From positions 1-23,711 of the forward strand of contig QGUR01000022.1 in NCBI GenBank assembly GCA_003242205.1: DNA of 23,711 bases, written 5' to 3'. The stretch is from Chloroflexota bacterium (GTDB taxonomy: Bacteria; Chloroflexota; Anaerolineae; Aggregatilineales; Phototrophicaceae). The position numbers were made by a program, and so were the translations under genes. This document shows, piece after piece, positions 1 through 8,757 of the stretch (its first letter is position 1; every line of letters starts with the position of its first letter). The notes beneath the pieces were generated by a model. That model was not told the origin of the DNA. It did no database searches and worked only from the letters and a program-made list of their open reading frames with translations.

Positions 1-242
1 CACAAGTTTTCGACAGCCAGAAGATGATCAAAGGGCTGATAGGCATCCGCAACAAAATTATCGGCGGAAAAGCATAGCGTTGCGCGGGCGGCAGGGCTAA
101 GATAGAGCTGGATACCGCCCTGAAAGATGCATGTTGCCGTGTGTCTGCGGTAACGTGCGGTGATCGCGATGCTGCAACTCGTCGTTCAAGCTATTTTCAC
201 AACTGCGGGCGGTTGCGCTGGTATCTACCGGGCAACCGTCGC
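1..242. other. Left-edge stretch without a confident gene
   Basis: No gene can be assigned. On the minus strand one frame is stop-free from about 176 to the left edge and reads like protein (for example FSADNFVADAYQPFDHLLAV). However, it has no ATG, GTG or TTG near its upstream end, so a start cannot be placed. On the plus strand a frame that is open at the edge ends in TAG at 75-77 and could be the last 24 residues of an upstream gene (ending IRNKIIGGKA). These two readings overlap and cannot both be coding. No convincing promoter or terminator is visible before the gene that starts at 243. Confidence 0.3.
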
Positions 243-2657
243 ATGATTGCCTCCAGATCGTTGCTCAACCGGCGGCGCTTCGCGCTGCTGCTGGCCCTGA
301 TCGTCTGTCTCGCTTCGGTGTACATGGTCACCTATTCGGGGCGGATCGAAAGCGGCGATTCTCTCTACCTGTTCGACGGCGTCAGCAGTTTCGTTCAGTT
401 TGGCGACCTGCTGCTCGATGAATCGGCAGGCACACGACCGCTTCAGACCTTCGAGGACGTCAGCTTTTACCCGTTGCCCAGCGTGGATGTCGAGCCGTTA
501 CAGGTCATTCTGGCCGCGCCGCTGTTCGCGCTGGCCCAGACGCTACCCGGCATCGGCCTCGTTCATAGCACCTGGCTGTTCAACATTCTGGTGATCGCCG
601 TGGCGGCGGGCGTCTTGTTTGCCTACGCGCTTGCGCTCGATTACAGCGAACGTACTGCCGTGGCGTCGGCGCTGATTTTCGGCATTGCGACGATCGTCTG
701 GCCCTACAGCAAGTCATTTTTCCGCGAGCCTTTGGCGCTGCTTCTGCTGTTGCTGGCGGCTTTGTTTGTCGAGCGCTGGCGATATAGCGGCTATCGTTCG
801 CTTGGACTGCTGACGTTGCTGCTGCTGGCTGTCGCCGGTATGCTGCTGACGAAGGCGACGACCGCGCTGGCGCTGCCGGGCTTGCTGGTCCTTACTCTGC
901 CATCCTTCAGGCGCGCGAACCGCCGCGTGTTCATTGCCATTATCCTGCTGCTGTTGCTGGCGGCGGCCCTGTTCGGCGCACTCGCTCTGTATGGCGATCA
1001 ACTCGGTATCGGGCAGCGTTACGATCTGCTGTCGCGCTTCAGCGGCGAGTGGAGCCGCTACGGCTGGCAGGCGTTACACACGTATCTGCTAAGCTTTGGT
1101 GGCAGCATCTGGGGCACTTCCCCGATCACGCTGCTGGCGCTGCCGGGCTTGTTCCTGCTGGCGCGTGAAAGAAGGTATCGCTACCTCGTCGCGGTTCCGC
1201 TGATCGTGCTGGCGTTCGCGGTTGGCTATGCTTTTTCCAGCGGAGCGCAGTGGTTTGGCGGGTTATCGTGGCCGCCGCGCTTTCTCGTGCCGGTTGTGCC
1301 ATTCCTGATACTGGCGGCGCTCCCGGTGATCGACCGCCTGACCAACCCGCGCACATCGACCTTATGGGTATTGTTATTCCTGTTGCTGTTGTTTTACAGC
1401 CTGTGGGTTCAGTTCGCGGGTGTCAGCCTGCCATGGGGCGACTATGCCGACGCGCTGCCACCAGCGGCCAATGGATTGCTCGAATGGAGTGGCGGCCTCA
1501 ATCTGGTCGAGTATTCGCGCCCGGTGCTCATTCCCCAACTTTGGTCGAAGCGCCCGATTGACTTTGCGTGGACGCGCGTTGGCGTTGTTTGGTGGCCGCT
1601 GGCGTTCGGTGGGCTGGCGGTGGTGGCGGCGCTGGTTGTCTGGCGCGCCATGCCGCGCAGCACGCACGCGCGGCCCCGTGGCATGCCCGTTCTGGCCCTC
1701 CTGTTGCCCATCGCCTTTGTGTTTCTGACCTATGCCGGGTTGCGGGCCATTCGCCATGATCCGCTGTATTTGCCGCCGGATCGTCCCGGCCTGATGCCGC
1801 TGCTATCCATTCTGGCGCAGGAGACGGACCGGCATGACCTGCTGCTGTTGAGCAACCGCGAGTACGAAAACTTCTTCCTGAACACGCCGCGCGACGATGA
1901 AGCGCGTGTGATTGGCCTCGGCAACCAGCGCGGCGACCGCCCCAGTGAAACGCAACTGCCGCGCGTGGAAAGTAACAATCCCGGCGAACGGCTTGCAACG
2001 TTCGTGCGGCCGATGCTTCACAGTTTTGCCGATGTTCGCAGCCGGCTGTGGTTGCTGGAAAACAAAGGGCCGGACTTTCCATGGGCCGTACGCCCGGTCG
2101 AGCAATTTATGTCGGTCAATTACTATCCAATTCGCGTGCTCATGACCGACCCGCCGGATCCAACCGTCCGGTTGATCGAGTACAGCACGGTGGACGCGCC
2201 AGATCCCTATGCGTTTCTCAATCCCGAAACGCTGACCGACCTTGTTTTTGGCGATGGCTTCCGGTTGGTGGGCTATACGATGCCGGTAGGCGTGTCCTAC
2301 TTCGGCGGCGACGTGTTGCCGGTGTCGTTTATGTGGCAGACAGACACGCCCGCCGAACACGATTACCGGATTGCCTGGTTCCTCCGTTCTGCCGATGGCG
2401 CGCCCATCGCTCAGGGCTGGGACAGCGCCCCGCGAGGCGACTTTGAGCGCACCAGCGAATGGCCGGTTGGCGCTCCCTTCTGGGACAATCGCGCCATGCG
2501 CCTGCCGCGCACTCTGGCTCCCGGTCAATACCAGATGTGGGTCAAGGTTTACTATCTGGATGAAACGTTGACGCCGGTTGACCTGCCCGTGTCTGGCAGC
2601 GAGGTGATCGACGGCGTCATTGGCGTGCTGCCGACCCGAATACAGGTTCCGGGCTAG
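243..2657 (+). CDS. GT-C fold membrane glycosyltransferase-like protein with C-terminal beta module
   Basis: An 804-residue polytopic protein. A basic N-terminus (NRRR) leads into TM1 at about 12-31. A short outside loop with an acidic SGD (D39) follows, in the place where GT-C enzymes carry their catalytic or metal-linked acidic residue. About ten more hydrophobic helices run to about residue 500, with a FREPL motif at 160-164. From about 525 the chain is soluble and presumably extracytoplasmic. Residues about 665-800 are the recurring module found in five other proteins here (FGDGFRLVGY opening, FMW strand, GQYQMWVKVYY). By family it should move a sugar from a polyprenyl-phosphate donor to an acceptor on the outer membrane face; donor and acceptor are unknown. 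The in-frame GTG at 141 was rejected because it adds a polar 34-residue leader; ATG 243 sits just before TM1 but has no strong ribosome binding site. The stop overlaps that of the convergent neighbour. Confidence 0.8.
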   Translation: MIASRSLLNRRRFALLLALIVCLASVYMVTYSGRIESGDSLYLFDGVSSFVQFGDLLLDESAGTRPLQTFEDVSFYPLPSVDVEPLQVILAAPLFALAQTLPGIGLVHSTWLFNILVIAVAAGVLFAYALALDYSERTAVASALIFGIATIVWPYSKSFFREPLALLLLLLAALFVERWRYSGYRSLGLLTLLLLAVAGMLLTKATTALALPGLLVLTLPSFRRANRRVFIAIILLLLLAAALFGALALYGDQLGIGQRYDLLSRFSGEWSRYGWQALHTYLLSFGGSIWGTSPITLLALPGLFLLARERRYRYLVAVPLIVLAFAVGYAFSSGAQWFGGLSWPPRFLVPVVPFLILAALPVIDRLTNPRTSTLWVLLFLLLLFYSLWVQFAGVSLPWGDYADALPPAANGLLEWSGGLNLVEYSRPVLIPQLWSKRPIDFAWTRVGVVWWPLAFGGLAVVAALVVWRAMPRSTHARPRGMPVLALLLPIAFVFLTYAGLRAIRHDPLYLPPDRPGLMPLLSILAQETDRHDLLLLSNREYENFFLNTPRDDEARVIGLGNQRGDRPSETQLPRVESNNPGERLATFVRPMLHSFADVRSRLWLLENKGPDFPWAVRPVEQFMSVNYYPIRVLMTDPPDPTVRLIEYSTVDAPDPYAFLNPETLTDLVFGDGFRLVGYTMPVGVSYFGGDVLPVSFMWQTDTPAEHDYRIAWFLRSADGAPIAQGWDSAPRGDFERTSEWPVGAPFWDNRAMRLPRTLAPGQYQMWVKVYYLDETLTPVDLPVSGSEVIDGVIGVLPTRIQVPG

Positions 2658-4117
2658 CGTTGTTCGTCCCGAAACTGCGCGATGATCGCCCGTTTCTCCG
2701 CGTCGCTCATCAGCGGATGCTTCAGGATGTCATCCTTAAACTCGACGCTGTTCCAGGCTGCCAAAATTGCCAGTGCGATGGCGACGAGCAGCGCCAGACT
2801 GTAGGCTGGGCGTTTCAGGTGTTTCGGGATGGACTGCCATAGCCAGCGCAGTGCCATCGCTCCCATGACTGAAAATGCGGGCAGAACCGGCAGCAGCAGG
2901 CGCGGATCGTAGCTGGTGAACAACCACCACGCCGCGAAGAAGGGCAGCGTCCACAGCATCAGCAGCAGGGCGGTTTCCGTCTGCCTGCGCTGATCCATCA
3001 GACGCTCGATGGCGTATAGCAATCCGAAGGCGAACGCCCAGCCGGACAGACTGTAAATCTCCGGGCGGGTCACGAATAGCAGCAGGTTGTCCAGCGTCGG
3101 GCGGGCCTGATCGGTCCATGCGGTTGGCGGCACGAGAAAGCCCGCTCCGGCCAGATTTCGCAGATACCATGGGGCGGCGATCAGCGCGCACGCGACCAGT
3201 CCTGCGAAGAACGATTGCCAGTTCATTCGCCGCCGGGCGAGCGCGAGGGCAAACCAAAGCGCCCCCACCGGCGCGCCGATCAGCGCTGGATTTTTCGCCC
3301 ACGCAGCCTTCCCCTGTAAAGCGACCGCCGCGACTGCATCGCCGGGTTGGCCGCCGTGCCAGACGCGCAAAGCGAAGCAGGCCGACAGGGTGTAGAAAAA
3401 GGCCATCGGCAGATCGACGTAACCGGCTGAAGCCCAGCGGCCAAACGTCGGCGCCAGCGCCAGCAGCAGCGCGGCCAGCCAGCCGGTCTGCCTGTCTGCC
3501 GCTTCGCGCCCAAGCATGTAGGCCGCCAGCACTGCGCCGAGGCTATACAGCGCCGGCAGCAGCCGGGCCAGGTATTCGTTCTCCCAGCCGGACGCCAGAT
3601 ACGTAAAAGCGTAGGCCAGCGGCATCATCGCCGGATAGGTCAGATACAGGCTGTCGGAACCGGTGAGCGGGAGCAGCGCGCCACTCCGGGCGATTGCGCT
3701 TGCCTGCGCGTGGTAAATGCCGAGCGCGTCATCGCGGGAAAACGGCCAGTAAACGGCATTGAACACCACGGCGGCGGCAATCGCCGCGATCAGCAGCACC
3801 GGAACTGCATAGGGGCCGGTAGCAGATCGCAGCGGAGGCTTGATGAATCCCAGACGTTGCCATGCCAGCCAGCCCGGAAGCATGAGCAATAGATAGACAA
3901 AGGTGATGAGTGGTACGGTCAGGGGCAACCCTGCCAGCGATAGCCAGAACATTGCCAGCGTCAGCGCGCCAGCGCTGGCAGTGAGCGTGAGCGCCGTCGT
4001 CATCGCCAGTTCCGGGCGGCCATGGTTCAGCCGCGCCGAAAGCCACACTGCCCACGGAAACGCGCCGATGTGAATGGCGATGACGAGGAGCCAGGCGAGT
4101 ATATCCATGATCGTCAT
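2654..4117 (-). CDS. GT39/PMT-like membrane glycosyltransferase, no C-terminal module
   Basis: A 487-residue polytopic protein, one of only two of the eight membrane enzymes here that lack the recurring C-terminal module. About four helices precede the acidic loop WPFSRDDALGIY (D129, D130). This is followed by the motif ASAGYVDLPMAFFYTL (229-244), which is characteristic of GT39-type proteins, and by further helices ending near 460. The tail is short and polar (KDDILKHPLMSDAEKR). The expected role is sugar transfer from a lipid-linked donor at the cytoplasmic membrane; the substrate is unknown. Start: the longest frame begins with TTG at 4156, but ATG 4117 (MTIMDIL) or ATG 4108 (MDIL) lies closer to the first helix, and neither has a strong Shine-Dalgarno sequence. 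The stop TAG shares the CTAG palindrome at 2654-2657 with the convergent gene. It is divergent from the gene at 4307, with about 190 bases between them. Confidence 0.8.
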   Translation of the reverse strand: MTIMDILAWLLVIAIHIGAFPWAVWLSARLNHGRPELAMTTALTLTASAGALTLAMFWLSLAGLPLTVPLITFVYLLLMLPGWLAWQRLGFIKPPLRSATGPYAVPVLLIAAIAAAVVFNAVYWPFSRDDALGIYHAQASAIARSGALLPLTGSDSLYLTYPAMMPLAYAFTYLASGWENEYLARLLPALYSLGAVLAAYMLGREAADRQTGWLAALLLALAPTFGRWASAGYVDLPMAFFYTLSACFALRVWHGGQPGDAVAAVALQGKAAWAKNPALIGAPVGALWFALALARRRMNWQSFFAGLVACALIAAPWYLRNLAGAGFLVPPTAWTDQARPTLDNLLLFVTRPEIYSLSGWAFAFGLLYAIERLMDQRRQTETALLLMLWTLPFFAAWWLFTSYDPRLLLPVLPAFSVMGAMALRWLWQSIPKHLKRPAYSLALLVAIALAILAAWNSVEFKDDILKHPLMSDAEKRAIIAQFRDEQR

Positions 4118-4142
4118 CTGGCGTTGCCTGGATGGACATGGT

Positions 4143-4170
4143 TTGCAGAGCAGCAAGCGCCGACTACAAT
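4143..4170 (+). promoter_or_regulatory. Possible sigma-70-type promoter for the gene at 4307
   Basis: TTGCAG (4143-4148) and TACAAT (4165-4170) are separated by 16 bases in the divergent intergenic region. They match the usual -35 and -10 patterns reasonably. If used, it would give a leader of about 130 bases before the GTG at 4307. No operator-like repeat is visible beside it. The rest of 4118-4306 shows no gene; the ribosome binding site GAGGAG at 4295-4300 is its only other clear element. Confidence 0.3.
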
Positions 4171-4306
4171 CGTCGCGTTTGCGCGCTGCAGATGTGGCAG
4201 TGAGCCGCGTTCACGGACAGTCAGGATCAATGCTTCCTCGCTTCGTCGCGGTATGTAAAGGCGCAAGTAACGTATTCTACATGGCGACAGCCCAGAGGAG
4301 AATCGT

Positions 4307-5791
4307 GTGAACACAGTTGCTTTTCGCCGGAAACGCGAGCTGTTTGTTTCAACGGCCATTCTCCTGTTTCTGTTCGGCGCTTATTCCGTCGCGATTGACC
4401 GCTTTCCGCCGTTCATTGATGAAATGATCCACGTTCATGGCAGCGAGCAGGGCTATACCATCAGCCCGCTGGAGAACGTCGATCTGGGGCGGCAGTTCAC
4501 CATATGGTGGATGATGCTTTTTCAGACGCACCGGGAAGCGCCTATCTGGATTAGCCGTATCGCCACGTTGCTGACAGGCATGGTCGCCGCGGCGTCCGTC
4601 ATCGCGATCGGGCGGCTCGCTGGGGGCCTGTGGGGCGCGGCGCTGGCCGGGTTGCTGTATGTCTTCAGTGCCTACAACCATTTTTTCAGCCGCTTAGCAC
4701 TGGCAGACCCAATTGCGGGCGCGGCAGTGCTGCTTGCCATTTATTTCGCTTATCGCCTCAGGCGTCGGGCGACGGTTGGAGATGCCGTTCTCACCGGATT
4801 ATGCCTGTTTCTGGCGGTTGGCGCGAAGGTCAGCGTCATTCCTTATCTGGGAATTATCGTTGCCGCGGCGGCGGCGCTTTCCCCTCCGGGCCGGCCATGG
4901 CGCGAGCAGGTCAGGTGGGCTGTGGTCGCGCTGGCTGTCGCCATCGTTTCGATTGTGGCGTTGGTGGCAGGTTTCCGGTTGCTGGGCCATGATTTTCTCA
5001 GTAATTCATTTTCCTACGCGCTGACTAACCGCGGCGCGACGTCGCCTTCAACGCTGCTGGACGCCAACCGGATTGCTGCCAACATCCGCTTTACCTTCGA
5101 GATTATCGCCGGTTATCTGGGCCTGATCCCAACCATCGGGGCGCTTGTCGCCGTCGGGTGGCTGCTTGCTCGCCGTCGCTTTTATTTGCCGCTATGTCTG
5201 GTTGGGCCGCTGCTGGTCGTATGGCTCAACCAGATTCAGGAATCGCGCTACCTGTATGTGCCGGGGGCGCTGCTGATGCTGTGCGCGGCCATCGTGCTGG
5301 CGGATATTGTGCGCAAAAGCCAATCGCCGGTACGGGTCGCCATCGTTGGGTTGGTCATGGTCTGGGGCGGCGTGCAGTGGCTGCCGTTCGCGTTGACAGC
5401 GGCAGACGATCCGGCGCGGCTGCCGTTGCCGGAGGTGGATGTCCTGCAATATGTTCACTCGGATGCCGCGGGATTTGCGCTGGCGGATGTGCGCGATTAT
5501 CTGCTGGAACGGCAGCCGCGTCAGGTGGTTGGCCTGCTTGCCAACTGCAACGGGCTGCGCTACCTATCGGTCGCCGATTTCCCGGTCGAATGCCCGGTTC
5601 TAAGCCCGGACGGCAGCCGCGTGGACGAACTCGCTGACCTGCTGAACGCGCGGCGGGCTGGCGGTGTCTACGCCGTTCTGGAGGACCTGCCTTACGTGCC
5701 CGCGACCAGCCCCGGCAAGCTCGTCCACACGGTTGAACGCATTGGCGACCGGCGAGTGTTATCGATTTTCGATCTTTCGCCTGAAACGTAA
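4307..5791 (+). CDS. GT39-like membrane glycosyltransferase with short soluble tail
   Basis: A 494-residue polytopic protein starting at GTG, with a good ribosome binding site (GAGGAG, 4295-4300). TM1 spans about 12-30. It is followed by the loop FPPFIDEMIHVHG (D38, E39), the acidic loop expected in a GT-C enzyme, and FSRLALADP (about 125-133), a helix-end motif seen in GT39 relatives. About nine further helices run to about residue 365. The last 120 residues are soluble and include NCNGLRYL and VECPVL. They do not show the module pattern shared by six of the other membrane proteins here, so this is a different tail. The likely activity is polyprenyl-phosphate-sugar dependent glycosyl transfer on the outer membrane face; the substrate is unknown. 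The stop lies 8 bases from that of the convergent dehydrogenase gene. Confidence 0.8.
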   Translation: MNTVAFRRKRELFVSTAILLFLFGAYSVAIDRFPPFIDEMIHVHGSEQGYTISPLENVDLGRQFTIWWMMLFQTHREAPIWISRIATLLTGMVAAASVIAIGRLAGGLWGAALAGLLYVFSAYNHFFSRLALADPIAGAAVLLAIYFAYRLRRRATVGDAVLTGLCLFLAVGAKVSVIPYLGIIVAAAAALSPPGRPWREQVRWAVVALAVAIVSIVALVAGFRLLGHDFLSNSFSYALTNRGATSPSTLLDANRIAANIRFTFEIIAGYLGLIPTIGALVAVGWLLARRRFYLPLCLVGPLLVVWLNQIQESRYLYVPGALLMLCAAIVLADIVRKSQSPVRVAIVGLVMVWGGVQWLPFALTAADDPARLPLPEVDVLQYVHSDAAGFALADVRDYLLERQPRQVVGLLANCNGLRYLSVADFPVECPVLSPDGSRVDELADLLNARRAGGVYAVLEDLPYVPATSPGKLVHTVERIGDRRVLSIFDLSPET

Positions 5792-5803
5792 CAACGCTTT
5801 CAG
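5781..5803. terminator. Small hairpin across the two convergent stop codons
   Basis: Arms CTGAAACG (5781-5788) and CG-C-TTTCAG (5795-5803) pair with one bulged C around a TAACAA loop. The loop contains the TAA of the plus-strand gene and the right arm contains the TGA of the minus-strand dehydrogenase. There is no T tract on either side, so it is at best a weak bidirectional terminator or chance pairing. Confidence 0.25.
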
Positions 5804-6768
5804 CCTGACGTGACTGCGTGCGGCAGTGGCCGCCCTTGTACGCCCGCGATCAGGTTATCGGCGGCCATGATGGCCATGCGCTCCCGTGTCTTGACGGTTG
5901 CGCTGCCGATGTGCGGGACGACAAGTACGTTCGGCAGGTCGAGCAGCGGGTGATCGGCGGGCAGCGGCTCCGGGTCGGTGACGTCGAGCGCGGCGGCAGC
6001 GATTGTTCCCTGTGTTAGGGCTTCGTACAGCGCGTTCTGATCGACAACCGGCCCGCGCGCTGTGTTGATCAGAATGGCGGTCGGTTTCATTTTTCGCAGC
6101 GTGTCGCGGTTGATGAGATGCCGCGTTTTGTCGTTGAGCGGCACGTGCAGCGAGACGAAATCCGACTGGCTCAGCAGCTCGTCAAGGCTGACGAGCGTCG
6201 CGCCAACACTGGCGGCGTCTGCGGCGGTCGCGCTGGGGCTGTGCGCCAGCACACGCATCTCGAATCCGGCTGCGCGCTTCGCCACCGCTTTGCCGATGCG
6301 CCCCAGACCGATAATTCCGAGCGTAGCCCCGGTGATGTCTGCTCCGAGCAGGGTCGTTGGCTCCCATGTTTTCCATTTGCCGGCGCGGATGTAGGCTGCG
6401 CCTTCAGCCAGCCTACGGGCCGCCGCCATGAGCAAGGCGAAGGCTAGATCGGCGGTTGCTTCCGTCAGCACGCCGGGCGTATTGCCGACGGCAATGCCGC
6501 GTTCCCGCGCCGCCGCAATGTCGATATTGTCATAGCCGACGGCGTAATTGCTGATCACCTTTAGCTGCGGTCCGGCGGCATCCATCACCTCACCGTCAAT
6601 GCGATCCGTCAGCAGGCTGAGGATGCCCTCGACGCCGCGCACTTGCTGCAATAAAATTTCTCGTGTTGGCGGAAGTTGTTCCGGCCAGACATTCATGGCG
6701 CATACTGTCTCGATCCTCTCGAGACCGACCTGTGGCAATTGGCGCGTAATAAAGACTTTTGGCTTCAT
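5800..6768 (-). CDS. D-2-hydroxyacid dehydrogenase, glyoxylate/hydroxypyruvate reductase type
   Basis: A 322-residue cytosolic NAD(P)H-dependent dehydrogenase, a normal length for the family. The N-terminal substrate domain contains SNYAVGYDNID (73-83) and NTPGVLTEATAD, typical of glyoxylate/hydroxypyruvate reductases. The Rossmann fold carries GLGRIG (154-159). The catalytic set is complete: Arg238 in NTARGPVVD, Glu267 in DPEPLP and His286 in PHIGSAT. It should reduce glyoxylate or hydroxypyruvate to glycolate or glycerate; a related 2-oxoacid is possible. The longest open frame begins 201 bases further upstream, but ATG 6768 was chosen because GGAAGGAAG lies just before it and the protein family begins there. 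It has no evident functional tie to its membrane-enzyme neighbours. It is divergent from the next gene, whose candidate ATG interlocks with its own. Confidence 0.93.
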   Translation of the reverse strand: MKPKVFITRQLPQVGLERIETVCAMNVWPEQLPPTREILLQQVRGVEGILSLLTDRIDGEVMDAAGPQLKVISNYAVGYDNIDIAAARERGIAVGNTPGVLTEATADLAFALLMAAARRLAEGAAYIRAGKWKTWEPTTLLGADITGATLGIIGLGRIGKAVAKRAAGFEMRVLAHSPSATAADAASVGATLVSLDELLSQSDFVSLHVPLNDKTRHLINRDTLRKMKPTAILINTARGPVVDQNALYEALTQGTIAAAALDVTDPEPLPADHPLLDLPNVLVVPHIGSATVKTRERMAIMAADNLIAGVQGRPLPHAVTSG

Positions 6769-8641
6769 GACTTCCTTCCAGTTGGGCGCTTCCACGAAGA
6801 ATTTGAGTGTAACACAGGCGCAGGTCGCTTCGTCTCGTACCCTGTCCGTTGCAGATCGAGCCTGGCGCGCCGCCGCCGTCTTGCTGCTTCTGGCGATTTT
6901 CGGCCTGCGCGTTGGTCTGATTTCCGAGACATACATGCGCGAGGACGAGGAAATCGCTTTTCGTACCACCGCTCGTGATCTCGGCTATACCGTTTACTAT
7001 CAGGCCGAGCAGGATGTCCACGCGCCGGTCTGGTTTGTCTCTTTCTGGCTGTGGCAGCAGCTTGCGGGAACCGGCGAATTCACGGCGCGGGTCTATTCAA
7101 TCCTGCTAAGCAGCCTCACGCTGGCGGTGTTGTATCAGCTTGGCCGGCGCTGGTTTGGCGCTCCGCGCTACGGCGTTTTTGCCGTCCTCGCGCTGGGCGT
7201 CAGTTCGTATGCCACGATCTATGCGCTGGAAATTCGGCCCTACGCGCTGGTAATGCTGCTTGCCACGGTCAACATGCTGTTGTTCCGTCGCTGGCTCGTG
7301 CGCCGTACGTGGCGGTCCTCGTTGCTCTATGGCGCGTCGGTCGCCGCCTTATTGTGGACGCATTACTTTCTCGCCTTTCTGGTGCTGGCCCAGTTGCTTT
7401 ATCTGGCGCTCTTCCAGCGGCTGAACCGGCGTTTGCTCCAGCAGTTGCTCGGCGCGGGAGCGCTGGCGTTGCTGCTTTGGTCGCCCTGGCTTCCGGTATT
7501 CCTCAACCAGATTGATACCCTGAAACAGGTCGAAAGCGCGTCGGGAGACTTCCGCGCGCTTGGCATCAGCAGTACGACAGCGGCGACTTCGCCGGAAACG
7601 GTCTGGAAGCTGGTTCTGCTGGCAACCAACGGGCAGCCGCTATTGTACGCGCTTGTGGTCGCAGCGGGCCTGTGGCGCTGGCACGGGCATCCGGCGTACC
7701 GGCTGGCGCTGGTATGGGCGCTTGGCGTTCCGGGCATCAATTTGCTGACTAACCTGGTGTTTGCCGTTCACACGCCGCGCTATCTCAGCTATCTGACGGT
7801 GGGGCTGGCGCTGGTGGTTGCGGCGGGGCTTGACCAGTTGCCGGGGCGCTGGCGTGGCTTCGCGCTGGGGACGTTTGTAGCGATTGCGTTCTGGGCATTG
7901 CCGTCACAATTGCCACAGCATACGCCATATCGTCATGTACTGCAGACGATGGCGGCGCAGGCGTATCCCGGCGATGTCGTCTATTACAGCGGCGTCGACC
8001 CCACCGAAGCGTTACTTCGCTGGCAGATCGACCACTATTTGACGCCGGAGTTGCGCGCCGGTCAGGTCGCCACGCTGCATGAAGCGATGGCCGCGCATGG
8101 TGTCTGGTTTGTGACGGCGGACTTTTTCGATCCGCAGGTACAGGCGGAGTTCCGTGCTATCGAGGCGGAGCATCCACTGCAAGTCGTCGCAGGAAGCTGC
8201 AACGCCGAATGGTGCTTTCTGGCGCAACGCCTGCAGGGGCCGCCGCGAAGTACACCGGTCTGGTTTGGCGACCAGATCGCTTTCTGGGGCATGGACAACC
8301 TTGACCTATCCCCAACGGCGATTCAAGCGCGTTTGTGGTGGCGTGTTGAACGAACGCCGCTGCTCGATTACTCCATCAGCCTGCGTCTGGTTGATGCTTC
8401 CGGGTTTCTGGTGGCGCAGCATGATGGGCCAGTTCGGTTCTCCAACGGCGACATCGTGCAGACGTCCCAGCTTGAACCGGGCGGCTTTTATCTTGACGAG
8501 CGCAAGCTGACGCCCCTCGAACCGCTCCCGCCGGGAGACTATCGCCTGCAATTGGTTATATACCAATCCTGGGATGGGGTAAGATTGACTTTACCCGACG
8601 GCTCGGATACCCTAGACTTGTCTACCGTGTCGTTCCGATAA
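6767..8641 (+). CDS. GT39-like membrane glycosyltransferase with C-terminal beta module
   Basis: A 624-residue polytopic protein. A soluble leader of about 30 residues precedes TM1 (about 31-52). The loop SETYMREDEEIAF (E59, D60, E61) gives the acidic site expected of GT-C enzymes. YALEIRPYAL (152-161) matches a motif common in GT39-type glycosyltransferases. Helices continue to about 405, followed by an outer soluble region with two cysteines (SCNAEWCF). The last 125 residues are the recurring module (WFGDQIAFWG, RLWWR, LVDASGFLVAQHDGP, GDYRLQLVIYQ). The open frame extends back to 6548 through the dehydrogenase gene, so that longer start is unlikely. ATG 6767 interlocks with the divergent start; TTG 6803 is an alternative with a weak GAAGA upstream. 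Two stops follow in tandem (TAATAA). Confidence 0.8.
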   Translation: MTSFQLGASTKNLSVTQAQVASSRTLSVADRAWRAAAVLLLLAIFGLRVGLISETYMREDEEIAFRTTARDLGYTVYYQAEQDVHAPVWFVSFWLWQQLAGTGEFTARVYSILLSSLTLAVLYQLGRRWFGAPRYGVFAVLALGVSSYATIYALEIRPYALVMLLATVNMLLFRRWLVRRTWRSSLLYGASVAALLWTHYFLAFLVLAQLLYLALFQRLNRRLLQQLLGAGALALLLWSPWLPVFLNQIDTLKQVESASGDFRALGISSTTAATSPETVWKLVLLATNGQPLLYALVVAAGLWRWHGHPAYRLALVWALGVPGINLLTNLVFAVHTPRYLSYLTVGLALVVAAGLDQLPGRWRGFALGTFVAIAFWALPSQLPQHTPYRHVLQTMAAQAYPGDVVYYSGVDPTEALLRWQIDHYLTPELRAGQVATLHEAMAAHGVWFVTADFFDPQVQAEFRAIEAEHPLQVVAGSCNAEWCFLAQRLQGPPRSTPVWFGDQIAFWGMDNLDLSPTAIQARLWWRVERTPLLDYSISLRLVDASGFLVAQHDGPVRFSNGDIVQTSQLEPGGFYLDERKLTPLEPLPPGDYRLQLVIYQSWDGVRLTLPDGSDTLDLSTVSFR

Positions 8642-8757
8642 TAACGCCTTCTTTTCTTTCCTCAGGAGCCTCTGGCCCTAGCTGGCTATATTTGGTACGC
8701 AACTGCTAGCTTAATATTGTTTCTTCGCGCTTGTGCATGGTTTACCCAGGATAGTGC
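8642..8757 (+). promoter_or_regulatory. Intergenic leader of the ABC exporter operon
   Basis: This gap must carry the promoter for the two exporter genes unless they are read through from the upstream gene. TAATAT at 8712-8717 resembles a -10 box, but the nearest TTG-containing -35 candidate (TTGGTA, 8692-8697) is only 14 bases away, so the pairing is doubtful. AGGA at 8748-8751 is a plausible ribosome binding site for the ATG at 8758. No clear terminator hairpin for the preceding gene is visible. Confidence 0.25.

Noticed and set aside
141..242. GTG 141 as start of the first GT-C gene
   Set aside because: It would add a polar, Arg/Cys-containing 34-residue leader before a typical Met-basic-TM1 start at 243.
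714..1001. Glutamine-rich minus-strand frame
   Set aside because: It is the antisense of CTG/CTT leucine codons in transmembrane helices of the plus-strand gene; the poly-Gln runs are an artefact of that.
1528..2082. 184-residue minus-strand frame inside the first GT-C gene
   Set aside because: Low-complexity Arg/Ala/Cys composition typical of a shadow frame in GC-rich DNA, with no recognisable motif.
6548..6766. Upstream start for the fourth GT-C gene
   Set aside because: The extension lies wholly antisense to the conserved N-terminal half of the dehydrogenase and has shadow-frame composition.
8692..8717. TTGGTA/TAATAT as a promoter for the exporter genes
   Set aside because: The spacer is only 14 bases, too short for a normal sigma-70 promoter; it is kept only as a weak note.
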